This document shows positions 63,353 through 64,000 of a stretch of DNA of 64,000 nt, piece after piece (within the stretch, counting starts at the first letter, position 1; each line of letters starts with the position of its first letter). The DNA comes from Arthrobacter sp. OV608 (GTDB taxonomy: Bacteria; Actinomycetota; Actinomycetes; Actinomycetales; Micrococcaceae), in assembly GCA_900110595.1 (NCBI GenBank), contig FOEZ01000001.1, positions 496,001 through 560,000 on the forward strand, read 5' to 3'. Both the position numbers and the translations under genes were made by a program. Below the pieces are notes generated by a model that saw only the letters and a list, made by a program, of their open reading frames with translations, searched no databases and was not told the DNA's origin.

Positions 63353-64000
63353 TTGCACCTCAAAAGCCTGACCGTCCGGGGGTTCAAGTCCTTTGCGTCC
63401 GCCACCACCTTCGAGTTCGAACCCGGCGTCACCGCCGTGGTGGGCCCGAACGGCTCCGGCAAGTCCAATGTGGTGGATGCCCTGGCCTGGGTCATGGGGG
63501 AGCAAGGGGCCAAGACCCTGCGCGGCGGGAAGATGGAAGATGTCATCTTCGCGGGAACCTCTGGCCGGCCACCACTGGGGCGCGCCCACGTCTCGCTGAC
63601 GATTGACAACACCGACGGCGCACTGCCCATCGAGTACAGCGAGGTGACCATCTCGCGGACACTATTCCGGGCGGGCGGCTCCGAGTACGCCATCAATGGC
63701 GCAAGCTGCCGCCTGCTCGATATCCAGGAGCTGCTGTCCGATTCCGGACTGGGCCGCGAGATGCACGTCATCGTGGGCCAGGGCCAGCTGGACAGAGTCC
63801 TGCATGCCACTCCGGAGGACCGCCGCGGTTTTATCGAGGAAGCCGCCGGCATCCTCAAACACCGGCGCCGCAAGGAACGGACCGTGCGCAAGCTCGAGGC
63901 CATGCAGGCCAACCTGCAGCGCCTGACCGACCTCACCGGAGAAATCAGGCGCCAGCTGACCCCGCTGGGCAAACAGGCCGAGGTTGCCCGCAGGGCCCAG
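63353..64000 (+). CDS. smc: Chromosome segregation SMC ATPase, N-terminal part
   Basis: The first 216 residues of SMC; the gene runs off the right edge. TTG start at 63353 (CAGGAG about 12 nt upstream). N-terminal ATPase half with [20 protein letters not shown], Walker [20 protein letters not shown]-loop region with [20 protein letters not shown] and [16 protein letters not shown], then the start of the first coiled coil. DNA-loop-extruding condensin core with ScpA/ScpB. In most genomes it lies just downstream of rnc-mutM. Confidence 0.95.
   Translation, partial: MHLKSLTVRGFKSFASATTFEFEPGVTAVVGPNGSGKSNVVDALAWVMGEQGAKTLRGGKMEDVIFAGTSGRPPLGRAHVSLTIDNTDGALPIEYSEVTISRTLFRAGGSEYAINGASCRLLDIQELLSDSGLGREMHVIVGQGQLDRVLHATPEDRRGFIEEAAGILKHRRRKERTVRKLEAMQANLQRLTDLTGEIRRQLTPLGKQAEVARRAQ

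Noticed and set aside
63169..63972. 267-residue minus-strand frame over the smc start
   Set aside because: Shadow of smc; the plus-strand Walker A region is clear.

Overview
The window is high-GC actinobacterial DNA. Gene content and protein signatures point to Micrococcales of the Arthrobacter/Pseudarthrobacter type: strong GC-ending codon bias, many GTG/TTG starts, many leaderless starts with a TANNNT hexamer about 6-7 nt before the start codon, an IclR-type leucine regulator divergent from leuCD, cysteine-free L32, and intergenic GGTTGAGC-TGTCGAAACC repeats. The genus is an inference; no 16S gene is present.

Layout. 1-7.2 kb: the 5' part of an RND efflux permease, malate:quinone oxidoreductase, a lipoprotein solute-binding protein, a fasciclin lipoprotein, tRNA-Leu, a BCP peroxiredoxin, a MarR regulator, a repeat-rich gap and tRNA-Lys. 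7.3-9.6 kb: a PQQ-type sugar dehydrogenase lipoprotein overlapping a low-complexity membrane-anchored protein. 9.9-24.9 kb: a branched-chain amino acid region with ilvD, a leader peptide/attenuator followed by ilvB-ilvN-ilvC, then serA, an ABC exporter pair, metG, leuB and ilvE. 25-30 kb: a hypothetical protein, an MBL hydrolase, an FAH-family hydrolase, gltX, a HAD phosphatase, tRNA-Gln and tRNA-Glu. 30.2-34.7 kb: an acyltransferase-3 gene of atypical composition beside the tRNAs, then two overlapping dynamin-like GTPase genes. 34.7-38.2 kb: a DUF1697 gene and an IclR regulator divergent from leuC-leuD. 38.3-42.7 kb: murA-plsC-gpsA-ddl, linking cell-wall precursor and phospholipid synthesis. 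42.7-53.5 kb: a DUF3515 lipoprotein, thiL, a DAK2 protein, recG, rsmD, coaD, a DUF177 gene, rpmF, rnc and mutM, interrupted by a reverse-strand aminotransferase/spermidine-synthase-like pair.

From 53.5 to 63.35 kb a block of about 9.8 kb separates mutM from smc, genes that are usually close together. It carries a three-gene cassette (secreted or membrane-anchored protein, MFS transporter, beta-propeller protein), a decayed IS256-type transposase, and a gene for a secreted protein of about 1848 residues: an N,N-dimethylformamidase-beta-like domain followed by alternating Ig-like and DUF4082 modules. Two of those modules are a 701-bp direct duplication that reads as identical. This block is the strongest accessory region and the best candidate for something little described.

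The rest is mostly housekeeping biosynthesis. Notable regulatory features are the ilvB attenuator, the leuCD/IclR palindrome, several leaderless promoters including a back-to-back pair at coaD, and a probable ATT start codon for the DUF177 gene. I saw no CRISPR array, rRNA operon, prophage or recognisable secondary-metabolite cluster.
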